DNA of 40,301 nt from Bacteroidales bacterium. GTDB lineage: Bacteria; Bacteroidota; Bacteroidia; Bacteroidales; JAADGE01. The stretch covers positions 1 to 40,301 of the forward strand of contig JAKISF010000030.1 in assembly GCA_021648725.1 (NCBI GenBank). The letters run 5' to 3'. Of the stretch, positions 26,918-34,383 are shown piece by piece; position 1 is the first letter of the stretch, and each line of letters starts with the position of its first letter. Made by a program: the position numbers and the translations under genes. The notes under the pieces are model-generated. The model was given only the letters and a program-made list of their open reading frames with translations, searched no databases and was not told the DNA's origin.

Positions 26918-27631
26918 ATGAAAATAGCAATAATCGGTTACGGGAAAATGGGTAAAGAAATTGAAAAAATTGCCGAAGAAAGAGGACATGAAGTAATATT
27001 TAAATTTGATGTAAACAGCAATAACTTTACAATTGAAAATTTGAAGAAAACTGATGTTGCGATAGAATTCACGCAACCAAGTTCTGCATACAAAAACTAT
27101 TTAAAATGTTTTAAAGCAAATATTCCGGTAGTTTCCGGAACAACCGGTTGGCTTGATAAATTGCCTGAAATAAAGTTGCAATGTGAACAAAATAAACAAA
27201 CTTTTTTCTATGCTTCAAATTTCAGTATAGGCGTTAATCTGTTCTTTAAATTAAACAAACAACTTGCAGAATTAATGAATAACTCGGAAGGATATAATGT
27301 TAATATTTCCGAAACACATCACACCGAAAAAAAAGATGCTCCCAGCGGAACAGCAATTACAATTGCCGAAGATTTAATCACAAATTATGACAAAAAAGAA
27401 ACTTGGGTAAAAGAAAATGCCGTTAATAATACGGAACTTGTAATTCGTTCGTACAGAGAGGGAAAAGTACCCGGGCTGCATACCGTAAAATACGAATCCG
27501 ACGTTGATTATATTGAAATTACACACAGTGCAAAAAGCAGAAAAGGATTTGCTCTCGGAGCAGTTTTCGCAGCTGAGTTTACACAAAACAATAAAGGATT
27601 TTTAACAATGGCTGATTTATTAGATTTTTAG
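26918..27631 (+). CDS. dapB: 4-hydroxy-tetrahydrodipicolinate reductase (DapB)
   Basis: Reduces the product of DapA to tetrahydrodipicolinate in lysine and diaminopimelate synthesis. The NAD(P)-binding start MKIAIIGYGKMGKEIEK, the SGTTGW loop and the active-site block ETHHTEKKDAPSGTA are present. From the ATG at 26918 it is 237 aa, usual for Bacteroidota. An upstream ATG at 26867 would translate through the rplT terminator and is rejected. In Bacteroidota dapB is often followed by lepB; here a toxin-antitoxin pair lies between them. Confidence 0.95.
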   Translation: MKIAIIGYGKMGKEIEKIAEERGHEVIFKFDVNSNNFTIENLKKTDVAIEFTQPSSAYKNYLKCFKANIPVVSGTTGWLDKLPEIKLQCEQNKQTFFYASNFSIGVNLFFKLNKQLAELMNNSEGYNVNISETHHTEKKDAPSGTAITIAEDLITNYDKKETWVKENAVNNTELVIRSYREGKVPGLHTVKYESDVDYIEITHSAKSRKGFALGAVFAAEFTQNNKGFLTMADLLDF

Positions 27632-27669
27632 ACTAAAAATTTGTTAATTTGAAAGTTGAAAATGGCATT

Positions 27670-27975
27670 ATGAATAAATTATTATCAGAAAATATAAACA
27701 AAATTATTGAATATTGCGAAAAGTATAAGGTGGAAGAATTGTATGCAATAGGTTCAGTTACAACTGAATATTTTACTGATGAAAGTGATGTTGATTTGTT
27801 AATTAAATTCAGTAATATTACGATTGAAGAATATACGGATAATTATTTCATTTTACATAAACTTTTTGAAAAGACTTTTAACCGAAAAATTGATTTAATA
27901 ACATACAAATCATTGAGTAATCCATATTTTATTAAATCAATAAATGAAAATAAGCAACTTCTTTATGCAGTATAA
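27670..27975 (+). CDS. MntA-like nucleotidyltransferase antitoxin
   Basis: A 101-aa minimal nucleotidyltransferase. The motif GS-x10-D-x-D is exact (GSVTTEYFTDESDVD), with hydrophobic residues after it. In characterised MntA/HepT pairs MntA adds AMP groups to a tyrosine of the HepT toxin and so neutralises it. The ATG at 27670 is preferred over a TTG at 27649 because it matches the usual length. It overlaps the hepT-like gene by 11 bases, as is common for coupled toxin-antitoxin genes. The pair sits between dapB and lepB, which suggests insertion into a housekeeping neighbourhood. Confidence 0.85.
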   Translation: MNKLLSENINKIIEYCEKYKVEELYAIGSVTTEYFTDESDVDLLIKFSNITIEEYTDNYFILHKLFEKTFNRKIDLITYKSLSNPYFIKSINENKQLLYAV

Positions 27976-28306
27976 AATTAAAAAACATTTATATGATATT
28001 TTGATTTCTGCAAATTCAATTTTTGAATATTTAGGAAATAAGAGAGATTTTATACATTATGAAAAAAATAAGTTGCTTCGCAGAGCTGTTGAAAGAGAAT
28101 TTGAGATTATAGGAGAGGCAACAAGCAGAATACTTAAAATAGATAAAAACTTCCCGATTAATAATGCAGAAAGAATTATTAGTTTAAGAAACTATGTGAT
28201 ACATGGTTATGATAAAGTTGATAATGTAATTATTGGGGGAATAATATCAAGAGATTTACCGAAGTTGAGAAAAGAAGTTAATATTTTATTAAATAAATAT
28301 AAATAA
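27965..28306 (+). CDS. HepT-like HEPN ribonuclease toxin
   Basis: A 113-aa helical HEPN protein. The catalytic motif R-x4-H-x-Y is complete (RNYVIHGY, Arg75, His80, Tyr82); the tyrosine is the residue AMPylated by MntA in studied systems. HepT toxins cleave RNA. The start at 27965 (MQYKIKKHLYDILISAN) fits family N-termini better than the in-frame ATG at 27944. It overlaps the antitoxin gene by 11 bases, and lepB starts five bases after its stop, so lepB could be transcribed with the pair. All motifs are intact, so the system may be active. Confidence 0.87.
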   Translation: MQYKIKKHLYDILISANSIFEYLGNKRDFIHYEKNKLLRRAVEREFEIIGEATSRILKIDKNFPINNAERIISLRNYVIHGYDKVDNVIIGGIISRDLPKLRKEVNILLNKYK

Positions 28307-28310
28307 CAGA

Positions 28311-29735
28311 ATGAGAACATTATTAAAAAACAAGTATTTCAAGTTTGTCTTTTGGACAATAGTTTTTTTACTGTTTGTACTTTGGATAGGAAGTTGGTGG
28401 CTTTTATTAGGAGTTCCCGTAATATTTGATTATTACATTTCTAAAAAAGTTAATTGGACTTTTTGGAAAAAAAGAGACCTGAAAGAAAAAAGTAAACTAA
28501 TAGAATGGGTTGATGCCCTGGTGTTTGCCGTAATTGCCGCAACAATTATCAGAATGTTTTTTATTGAAGCATATATGATTCCTACATCTTCGCTTGAGAA
28601 ATCATTATTGGTCGGTGATTATTTATTTGTAAGTAAAGTAAGCTACGGACCTAGAATGCCGAATACACCGCTTGCAATACCTTTTACACATACATTTCAA
28701 GGAAAAGAATTTGAGCCTTATCTTGATTGGATAAAATCACCCTATAAACGATTAGCAGGTTTTGGTGAAGTTAAACGAAACGACATTGTTGTTTTTAATT
28801 TTCCGGTAGGAGATACGGTTGCTCTTGAACGGTCAGCCGAAAGTTATTACAAAATTGTTCGGGAAGAAGCTCTAATGCTAAAATATACAGATGAAAGAAC
28901 AGGAATTGTAACTAAAGATGACAGTATATATTTGAACCAAGCAAGAAAAAGAGTAAAATCAAATTATACAATTGTTGACCGCCCTGTTGATAAAAAAGAT
29001 AATTATGTAAAACGTTGCGTTGCAATTGCCGGAGATATTCTTGAAATAAAGGAAGGCGAAGTTTATATTAACGGAGAAAAAGGTACAGAATTTAAACACA
29101 CACAATATAACTATCATATAGAAACTAAGCCGGGTAAATCGCTGAATAAGAAGACATTATCTGATATGGGTATAAGTGCCGAAGACTATGCTACATCAGG
29201 AAGAATTACAAGTTACGAAAGACTTCCCGGTTATGTTTTGCCTTTAACGAAAGGTTATGTTAAAAAGATATCAAAGTTCAGAAGTGTTGAAAAGGTTGTA
29301 ATTATTTTAGATGAACCCGGAGAAATTGATCTCGGCATTTTTCCGCATGACGAAAGGTATAAATGGAATAAAGATTACTTCGGGCCTCTATATATTCCTG
29401 AAAAAGGAAAAACCATAAAAATTGATACAAGCAATATTTCAATGTATAAAAGAATAATTGATGTTTATGAAAATAATGATTTTAAAATTGAAAACGGTAA
29501 AATTTTCATAAATAAAAAAGAAGCAACAGAATATACTTTTAAAATGAACTATTATTTTATGATGGGAGATAACAGAGGAAACTCTGCCGATTCAAGATTC
29601 TGGGGTTTTGTTCCCGAAGACCATGTTGTAGGAAAACCTGTATTTGTTTGGTTATCACTTGATAAAGACAGGTCATTATTTAACGGTAAAATTCGCTGGA
29701 ACAGATTATTGAAAATCGTAGATGAGGATTTATAA
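28311..29735 (+). CDS. lepB: Signal peptidase I (LepB), long Bacteroidota form
   Basis: Cleaves signal peptides from exported proteins at the outer face of the inner membrane. Hydrophobic segments lie at about 12-42 and 68-86. The nucleophile is Ser94 in MIPTSSLEKSLLVGD, the general-base lysine is Lys234 in YVKRCVAIAGD, and box E is MMGDNRGNSADSRFWGFVP. The 474-aa chain is longer than the Escherichia coli enzyme because of large insertions between the Ser and Lys boxes and before box E, a feature usual in Bacteroidota. A terminator follows, and a shorter paralogue lies beyond it. Confidence 0.94.
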   Translation: MRTLLKNKYFKFVFWTIVFLLFVLWIGSWWLLLGVPVIFDYYISKKVNWTFWKKRDLKEKSKLIEWVDALVFAVIAATIIRMFFIEAYMIPTSSLEKSLLVGDYLFVSKVSYGPRMPNTPLAIPFTHTFQGKEFEPYLDWIKSPYKRLAGFGEVKRNDIVVFNFPVGDTVALERSAESYYKIVREEALMLKYTDERTGIVTKDDSIYLNQARKRVKSNYTIVDRPVDKKDNYVKRCVAIAGDILEIKEGEVYINGEKGTEFKHTQYNYHIETKPGKSLNKKTLSDMGISAEDYATSGRITSYERLPGYVLPLTKGYVKKISKFRSVEKVVIILDEPGEIDLGIFPHDERYKWNKDYFGPLYIPEKGKTIKIDTSNISMYKRIIDVYENNDFKIENGKIFINKKEATEYTFKMNYYFMMGDNRGNSADSRFWGFVPEDHVVGKPVFVWLSLDKDRSLFNGKIRWNRLLKIVDEDL

Positions 29736-29757
29736 AAAGATTAAGAAAAGAAATATT

Positions 29758-29785
29758 AAACCGCTGAAATTAACAGCGGTTTTTT
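29758..29785 (+). terminator. Rho-independent terminator after lepB
   Basis: AAACCGCTG (29758-29766) pairs perfectly with CAGCGGTTT (29774-29782) around a seven-base loop and is followed by more T residues. It separates lepB from the signal-peptidase-like gene. Confidence 0.9.
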
Positions 29786-29792
29786 AATTTTG
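29785..29792 (+). promoter_or_regulatory. Bacteroidota -7 box for the signal-peptidase-like gene
   Basis: TAATTTTG matches TAnnTTTG, begins in the T-run of the lepB terminator, and ends four bases before the ATG at 29797. With the usual -7 geometry the transcript would start at the A of the start codon, that is, leaderless. No -33 TTTG is visible at 19-21 bases. Confidence 0.45.
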
Positions 29793-29796
29793 TATT

Positions 29797-30453
29797 ATGA
29801 AGAAACCTTTAAAGAAAATCATATTTTTCTCTTTGTCGGCAATAACATTAGTTTTTATTATTAAACTTTTTGTATTTGATTTTTATACGGTTGCGAATAT
29901 GTCTATGTATAAAACAATAAAAAAAGGAGATAAAATAATAGTAAATAAATTTTCAAAATTGAATGAAGGTAATATTATTGCTTTTGAAGATGATAAAACA
30001 GGAGATATAAAGGTAAGTAGGTTGGTTGCAAAAAACGGCAGTTTCGTTAAAATTATCGAGCAAGATTTATTTGTAAATAAAAAATTTATTGATTTTGAAG
30101 AAGTTGCATATTCATATTGCTTAAGGTATATTTCAAACGATGAAGAGGATTCTTTAAGAAATATTTATTTGCTTAAAAAGATAAATAATTCAGGCTTTTT
30201 TCAAGTTGAACTTACTGATAACGAGTTCAATAAAATATTAAAAGATACTTTGTCAAACTTAAAAGAAAAGTTGGTTGCTGTTAAAAAATGCAAATACAAT
30301 ATATTTTCCGAGCCCGATGATTTTCTTGAAATAACGGTTAAAAAGGATTCCGTTTTTTTACTGAATGATAACAGAAGTGATTTATTTGATTCTCGAATGC
30401 TCGGTCTTATTCCGAAAAATAAAATTATCGGAAAAGTTATTTATGTTTATTGA
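29797..30453 (+). CDS. Signal peptidase I-like paralogue lacking the catalytic lysine
   Basis: A 218-aa membrane-anchored S26-like protein. It has one transmembrane helix (about 8-27), the nucleophile box ANMSMYKTIKKGD (Ser36) and a box E-like NDNRSDLFDSRMLGLIP in which the usual Gly of GDNR is Asn. In the lysine box, where lepB has YVKRCVAIAGD, this protein has IKVSRLVAKNG, so Ser74 stands at the lysine position. Lys72 and Lys78 are nearby and might substitute. It has its own promoter box and converges on the TIR gene with an 11-base gap. It could be an inactive paralogue, a variant protease or a regulator. Confidence 0.78.
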   Translation: MKKPLKKIIFFSLSAITLVFIIKLFVFDFYTVANMSMYKTIKKGDKIIVNKFSKLNEGNIIAFEDDKTGDIKVSRLVAKNGSFVKIIEQDLFVNKKFIDFEEVAYSYCLRYISNDEEDSLRNIYLLKKINNSGFFQVELTDNEFNKILKDTLSNLKEKLVAVKKCKYNIFSEPDDFLEITVKKDSVFLLNDNRSDLFDSRMLGLIPKNKIIGKVIYVY

Positions 30454-30464
30454 AATTTTTGTCT

Positions 30465-31448
30465 TTATTGTTTCTGAAATGTAATCTTAGTCGTAACGGT
30501 TTCATCTCTTCCTTGAGCATCTTTAACAAGTTCGGTAACAACAATAGTCATTTCTGTTTCGGTTAAATTAAAGATATTGATTTTTTCTTTTTGATTAACA
30601 TTTTCCGGTATTAAATAAATTATTCTTTTTTTACTGTCATATTCCCAATATCCTTTTTGAATTTCAGGCGTAAAACCGACCCTTGCAAAAGTTCTGTCGG
30701 CATTATATGTTAATAACACTTGTTTTTTCATTGCTTCGATGTTCTGCTCAGTTATCTTTTTTTCTTCCGGAGTCATTGTTCTGCTGTCTTCATAATCAAT
30801 CATTCTCCAAGAACCTACAATTATTTTTTCATCGTCTTTTAAGTCTGAATTAACAAAAACAGGTGTTGTATTGTTATTTTGTATTAAGTTATTATTGTTT
30901 TGAGAAATATTATCAGATTTATTTGTTTCGGAATCGAATACCGTAAGATAAATTAAAATTGCAGCCAGTATAGAAATTATTGCATATAAATGTGTTTTTT
31001 TTATGTTAAAATCATTTCCTTCAGTTTGTCCTTTGTTTACTTGTTTTTTTGGCTTAATAATCCTTCCTTCCGATAATTCTTCAATAATTTCGAGTAAAAT
31101 CTCAAAGGCTTCATCAAAACCGTCGCCGTGTGCATCAACCCATTCAAGAGAATGAAGAATGTATTGCATTCCTAAGTTGTCATCAATATCCCCGACTTTA
31201 AAAGGAATAATATTGCAATTATTATTAACTGCAATCTTTAATTGATTAATAACTTCAGTTGATTGCTGTGAACTTTTTGATAAAATAAAAATAAAAATAC
31301 TGCTGTTCTCAATAAGCCCGGAAGTGTTTCCGGCTGCTTTATCTCTTGAAGAAACATAACACGGTATTCCTGACGATTCTAATTTAGAAACTAATTTTTT
31401 TGAAATGCTTTTATCATTTTTAGCATGACTTATAAAAATATTCTTCAT
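30465..31448 (-). CDS. TIR domain protein with transmembrane helix and lipocalin-like C-terminal domain
   Basis: A 327-aa protein in three parts. Residues 1-125 are a bacterial TIR domain: FISHAKNDK at the start, IFIFILSKSS, and Glu65 in SSQQSTEVINQL at the place of the catalytic glutamate of NAD-cleaving TIRs. WVDAHGDGFDEAFEILLEII closes it. A transmembrane helix is at about 153-170, with basic residues before it placing the TIR in the cytoplasm. After an Asn-rich linker, residues 210-327 resemble a lipocalin-like domain (VGSWRMIDYED, GYWEYDSKKRIIYLIPE) that would lie outside. This suggests an envelope sensor coupled to a TIR effector. A related lipoprotein gene lies upstream. Confidence 0.8.
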   Translation of the reverse strand: MKNIFISHAKNDKSISKKLVSKLESSGIPCYVSSRDKAAGNTSGLIENSSIFIFILSKSSQQSTEVINQLKIAVNNNCNIIPFKVGDIDDNLGMQYILHSLEWVDAHGDGFDEAFEILLEIIEELSEGRIIKPKKQVNKGQTEGNDFNIKKTHLYAIISILAAILIYLTVFDSETNKSDNISQNNNNLIQNNNTTPVFVNSDLKDDEKIIVGSWRMIDYEDSRTMTPEEKKITEQNIEAMKKQVLLTYNADRTFARVGFTPEIQKGYWEYDSKKRIIYLIPENVNQKEKINIFNLTETEMTIVVTELVKDAQGRDETVTTKITFQKQ

Positions 31449-31470
31449 TATAATTCATTTTATATAGAAA

Positions 31471-31515
31471 ACGCATGTAATTTACTCAAATTGTCTTTGT
31501 TTAAATTACATGCGT
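31471..31515. repeat. Perfect 14-bp inverted repeat between the lipoprotein and TIR genes
   Basis: ACGCATGTAATTTA (31471-31484) and its exact reverse complement (31502-31515) flank a 17-base spacer. Both neighbours are on the minus strand, so it could terminate the lipoprotein transcript or be an operator for the TIR gene, whose start codon is 23 bases away. No long T-run follows on the minus strand, which makes it a weaker terminator than others in this window. Confidence 0.75.
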
Positions 31516-31537
31516 AAAACTATTATGTTAAAAATTC

Positions 31538-31948
31538 TTATTTTGTTTTAATAAAAGAGGTTGTTATTAAAAACTCATCAAAATCTTCAATCAGAACCAA
31601 ACTGTCTTCTGTTAATGTTTCTATAACAAATTTATGCGGAGAGTACATATCGTCAACACCCCAATCAATTTTTAAGGTGTCTCCTGCTTCATCCATTTCC
31701 CAAGTTCCTTCTGTTGCTTCCGGAAACTTTTTGCTTATTTTTTTATCAGAAAATTCAAAAATTTCATTTTCTAATACTTCAGCATTCATTTCATTTAAAA
31801 ACTCAATGTCTGCAGCTTCTGTCATTGTTGAGTTTTCAATTTTATTAACATCCCATTTCCCGGATATTTTGTCATGAGGGGTTTTTTTACAAGAAGATGC
31901 AAAAACTACAAAAATTAACAGAATTGATAGAAGTTTAATTTGTTTCAT
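31538..31948 (-). CDS. Lipocalin-like lipoprotein
   Basis: From the ATG at 31948 this is a 136-aa lipoprotein with signal LLSILLIFVVFASSC (lipobox ASSC, Cys20). The frame is open to 32032, but that extension lies upstream of a promoter box and is rejected. The mature part has the lipocalin-like pattern ISGKWDVNKIENS, EGTWEMDEAGDTLKIDWG and a final strand. This resembles the outer domain of the TIR protein encoded downstream on the same strand. Such Bacteroidota domains bind unknown small ligands. Whether the two act together is an inference from position and shared fold. Confidence 0.72.
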   Translation of the reverse strand: MKQIKLLSILLIFVVFASSCKKTPHDKISGKWDVNKIENSTMTEAADIEFLNEMNAEVLENEIFEFSDKKISKKFPEATEGTWEMDEAGDTLKIDWGVDDMYSPHKFVIETLTEDSLVLIEDFDEFLITTSFIKTK

Positions 31949-31986
31949 GAGAATCGGATTTATATTTTTAATATTTATAAGAGGAA

Positions 31987-31994
31987 CAAATCTA
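31987..31994 (-). promoter_or_regulatory. Bacteroidota -7 box for the lipocalin-like lipoprotein
   Basis: On the minus strand this reads TAGATTTG (TAnnTTTG), 38 bases before the ATG at 31948. It supports the internal start over the upstream one at 32032. Confidence 0.45.
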
Positions 31995-32077
31995 CTAATA
32001 TTTAAACTTAAATACAAAATAATATCTTTCAAATATCAAAAAATGATTTTATTTTTATTATTTTGAAAAAAAAAGAA

Positions 32078-32848
32078 ATGCGTAAACTGATTAAACTACT
32101 TTTAAAATATATACCTCGGCCGTTTTTAATTAAAATGAGTATGTTGTTTAACAAACCTGTCAGTCTTTTTTATAAAGGAAATAGTGTAGAATGTACGGTT
32201 TGTAATAAACATTTTAAGAAATTTATGCCTTACGGCTACGGTGTTGCAAATAAAAGTAACAGACTGTGTCCTAATTGTTTATCGTTGGAAAGACATCGTT
32301 TGTTATGGCTGTATTTTCAAAATAAAACAGATTTGTTTAAAGAAGAAAAAGTTGTTTTACACATGGCACCGGAACAGCCTTTTATTAAACGTTTTAAGAA
32401 ATTTGAAAATTTGAATTACACAACTGCCGATTTATTTTCACCTATTGCCGACGTTAAAACCGATATCAGAAATATGGATTTTAAAGACAGCAGTTTTGAT
32501 GTTTTTATTTGCAACCACGTGATGGAACATATTGACGAGGAACAAAAAGCATTGAAAGAAGTTTTACGAATATTAAAACCTAAAGGTTGGGCAATTTTAC
32601 AAGTTCCGATTGATTATTCTCTTGAAAAAACCTTTGAGGATGATACTGTTACGGACAAAAAGGAAAGAGAAAAGATTTTCGGGCAATATGACCATGTAAG
32701 GCTATACGGAAAAGATTATTCTGAAAGGTTAAGAAAAGCCGGTTTTAAAGTTATTGAAGATGATTTTGTAAAAACATTTTCTGATGAAGAAATCAAAAGA
32801 TACAGATTTGACAAAAATGAAATAATTTATTTGTGTGTAAAGGAATAG
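32078..32848 (+). CDS. SAM-dependent methyltransferase with N-terminal zinc ribbon
   Basis: A 256-aa class I methyltransferase. A four-cysteine zinc-ribbon-like element comes first (CTVC near residue 40 and CPNC near residue 70, with RLCPNCLSLERHR). The Rossmann part has a modified motif I (VVLHMAPEQPF), an acidic TADLFSPIADVKTD and the type 11 block FDVFICNHVMEHIDEEQKAL (split here; about residues 155-175). LRILKPKGWAILQVPI follows. The substrate is unknown; related Bacteroidota genes often lie near polysaccharide loci, but none is here. The ATG at 32078 is used; a TTG at 32063 would add five residues. It converges on yebC. Confidence 0.8.
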   Translation: MRKLIKLLLKYIPRPFLIKMSMLFNKPVSLFYKGNSVECTVCNKHFKKFMPYGYGVANKSNRLCPNCLSLERHRLLWLYFQNKTDLFKEEKVVLHMAPEQPFIKRFKKFENLNYTTADLFSPIADVKTDIRNMDFKDSSFDVFICNHVMEHIDEEQKALKEVLRILKPKGWAILQVPIDYSLEKTFEDDTVTDKKEREKIFGQYDHVRLYGKDYSERLRKAGFKVIEDDFVKTFSDEEIKRYRFDKNEIIYLCVKE

Positions 32849-32929
32849 AAATTATATATTGCTCTCATTATTAAGGACTTGAATATTTTTTAAAATTGTA
32901 AGGTCTTGATGTCATTAGGAAAATAATAT

Positions 32930-33640
32930 TTAAACAATATTTGTATAAACAGCTTGAACATCATCATCTTCTTCCATTTTATCAATAAGAACTTCTATTT
33001 CTTCAAGTTGTTCTTCTGTAAACTCAACAGGAGAAGTCGGAATTCTCTGTAAACCTGATTTTGTAAGTTCAATACCTTTTTCTTCAAAAGCAGCGGCTAA
33101 TGTTCCGAAATTTTTGTAATCTCCGTAAACATATACAGTTCCGTCATGTTCTTCAATTTCCTCCAAACCGACATCAATTAATTCAAATTCAAGCTCTTCA
33201 AGGTCGATTTCATCTGTTTTTTCAAATTCCAGAACAGCCTTTCTGTTAAACATAAATTCTAAGGAGCCCGAAGGCACTAATCCGTTTCCGTATTTATTGA
33301 AATAGTATTTAATATTTGCAACGGTTCTTGTTGTATTATCTGTTGCACATTCTACAAATATTAATACACCGTGAGGTCCCTTGCCTTCGTAATTAACTTC
33401 AGTATAACTTGCGGCATCTTTGCCCGATGCTCTTTTTATTGCAGCCGATATATTATCTTTCGGCATATTTTGAGCCTTAGCATTTTGAATTGCAGTACGC
33501 AATTTTGCATTCATGTCAGGATCTTCGCCGCCTTCTTTTGCAGCAATAGTAATTGCTTTTGCAAGTTTCGGAAATATTCGGGACATTTTATCCCAACGTT
33601 TCATTTTTGCAGCTTTTCTGTATTCAAATGCTCTTCCCAT
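32930..33640 (-). CDS. YebC/PmpR family protein
   Basis: A 236-aa member of the YebC/TACO1 family with the conserved start [54 protein letters not shown] and the [15 protein letters not shown] block. The family was long annotated as transcriptional regulators. Later work ties many members to translation of proline-rich stretches on the ribosome, as for mitochondrial TACO1. The acidic C-terminus is typical. It diverges from the B3/B4-domain gene, with a promoter box for each in the 86-base gap. Confidence 0.93.
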   Translation of the reverse strand: MGRAFEYRKAAKMKRWDKMSRIFPKLAKAITIAAKEGGEDPDMNAKLRTAIQNAKAQNMPKDNISAAIKRASGKDAASYTEVNYEGKGPHGVLIFVECATDNTTRTVANIKYYFNKYGNGLVPSGSLEFMFNRKAVLEFEKTDEIDLEELEFELIDVGLEEIEEHDGTVYVYGDYKNFGTLAAAFEEKGIELTKSGLQRIPTSPVEFTEEQLEEIEVLIDKMEEDDDVQAVYTNIV

Positions 33641-33662
33641 ATTATTTCTTATTTATTTTATG

Positions 33663-33670
33663 CAAAAGTA
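33663..33670 (-). promoter_or_regulatory. Bacteroidota -7 box for yebC
   Basis: On the minus strand this reads TACTTTTG (TAnnTTTG), 22 bases before the start codon. No clear -33 TTTG is present. Confidence 0.45.
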
Positions 33671-33714
33671 AAAAAAACGAATAAATATGGCATTTAATAA
33701 ATGATTTTTATTTC

Positions 33715-33722
33715 TAAATTTG
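33715..33722 (+). promoter_or_regulatory. Bacteroidota -7 box for the B3/B4-domain gene
   Basis: TAAATTTG (TAnnTTTG) ends four bases before the ATG at 33727. With the usual geometry the mRNA would begin at the start codon and have no leader. Confidence 0.45.
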
Positions 33723-33726
33723 AAGA

Positions 33727-34383
33727 ATGAAAAAAATATCTGTATCAAATATAATAAAAAATGCTTGCCCTGATATTAAACTCGGGATAATTTATTCAAG
33801 CGTAGTTTATAATAAATACAATGAATTTTTATGGGCGGAAATTAAAGATGAAATAAATCGTATTTCAGAAATCAAAACAGAAGAAGTAAAAAACATTCCT
33901 CAAATTGCAAGCTCTCGAGAAGCATACAAAGCATTGGGCAAAGAGCCTGCAAGATACAGATTGTCGGCAGAAGCTTTGCACAGAAGAATTATTAACGGAA
34001 AAGGAATATATCAAATAAGCAATATTGTTGATGTTATAAATTTATCGTCTGTTAAAACCGGTTATTCAATAGGCGGATATGATTTTGATGAAATTCAAGA
34101 TGATATTATTTTCGGTATCGGAAAAAAAGATGAAGATTATGAAGCAATCGGCAGAGGAAAAATGAATATTGAAAGCCTTCCGGTTTTTTATGACAACAAA
34201 GGAGCATTCGGAAGTCCTACATCTGATTCGGTAAGAACTATGATAACGGCAAAAACTGTCGAAATTTTGTTAATTGTTATTAATTTCGGAGGGCATGATA
34301 ATTTTGATGCGGATTTGAAAATGATTTCCGAATTAATACAAAAATATTGTTTAGGAAGTGAAGTGAAAATCAAAGTTAATTAG
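33727..34383 (+). CDS. B3/B4 tRNA-binding domain protein
   Basis: A 218-aa stand-alone protein with the B3/B4 domain found in the beta subunit of phenylalanyl-tRNA synthetase, where it edits mischarged tyrosine. Visible are REAYKALGKEPARYRLSAEAL, INGKGIYQISNIVDVINLSS, GGYDFDE, and FYDNKGAFGSPTSDSVRT. Free-standing members are widespread and thought to hydrolyse or bind aminoacylated substrates, without settled function. The stop codon TAG (34381-34383) lies within the left inverted repeat of a mobile-looking element; removing the element would give TAA at the same place, so the protein is unchanged. Confidence 0.86.
   Translation: MKKISVSNIIKNACPDIKLGIIYSSVVYNKYNEFLWAEIKDEINRISEIKTEEVKNIPQIASSREAYKALGKEPARYRLSAEALHRRIINGKGIYQISNIVDVINLSSVKTGYSIGGYDFDEIQDDIIFGIGKKDEDYEAIGRGKMNIESLPVFYDNKGAFGSPTSDSVRTMITAKTVEILLIVINFGGHDNFDADLKMISELIQKYCLGSEVKIKVN

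Noticed and set aside
31949-32032. N-terminal extension of the lipocalin-like lipoprotein
   Set aside because: It would bury the lipoprotein signal and runs through a likely promoter box.
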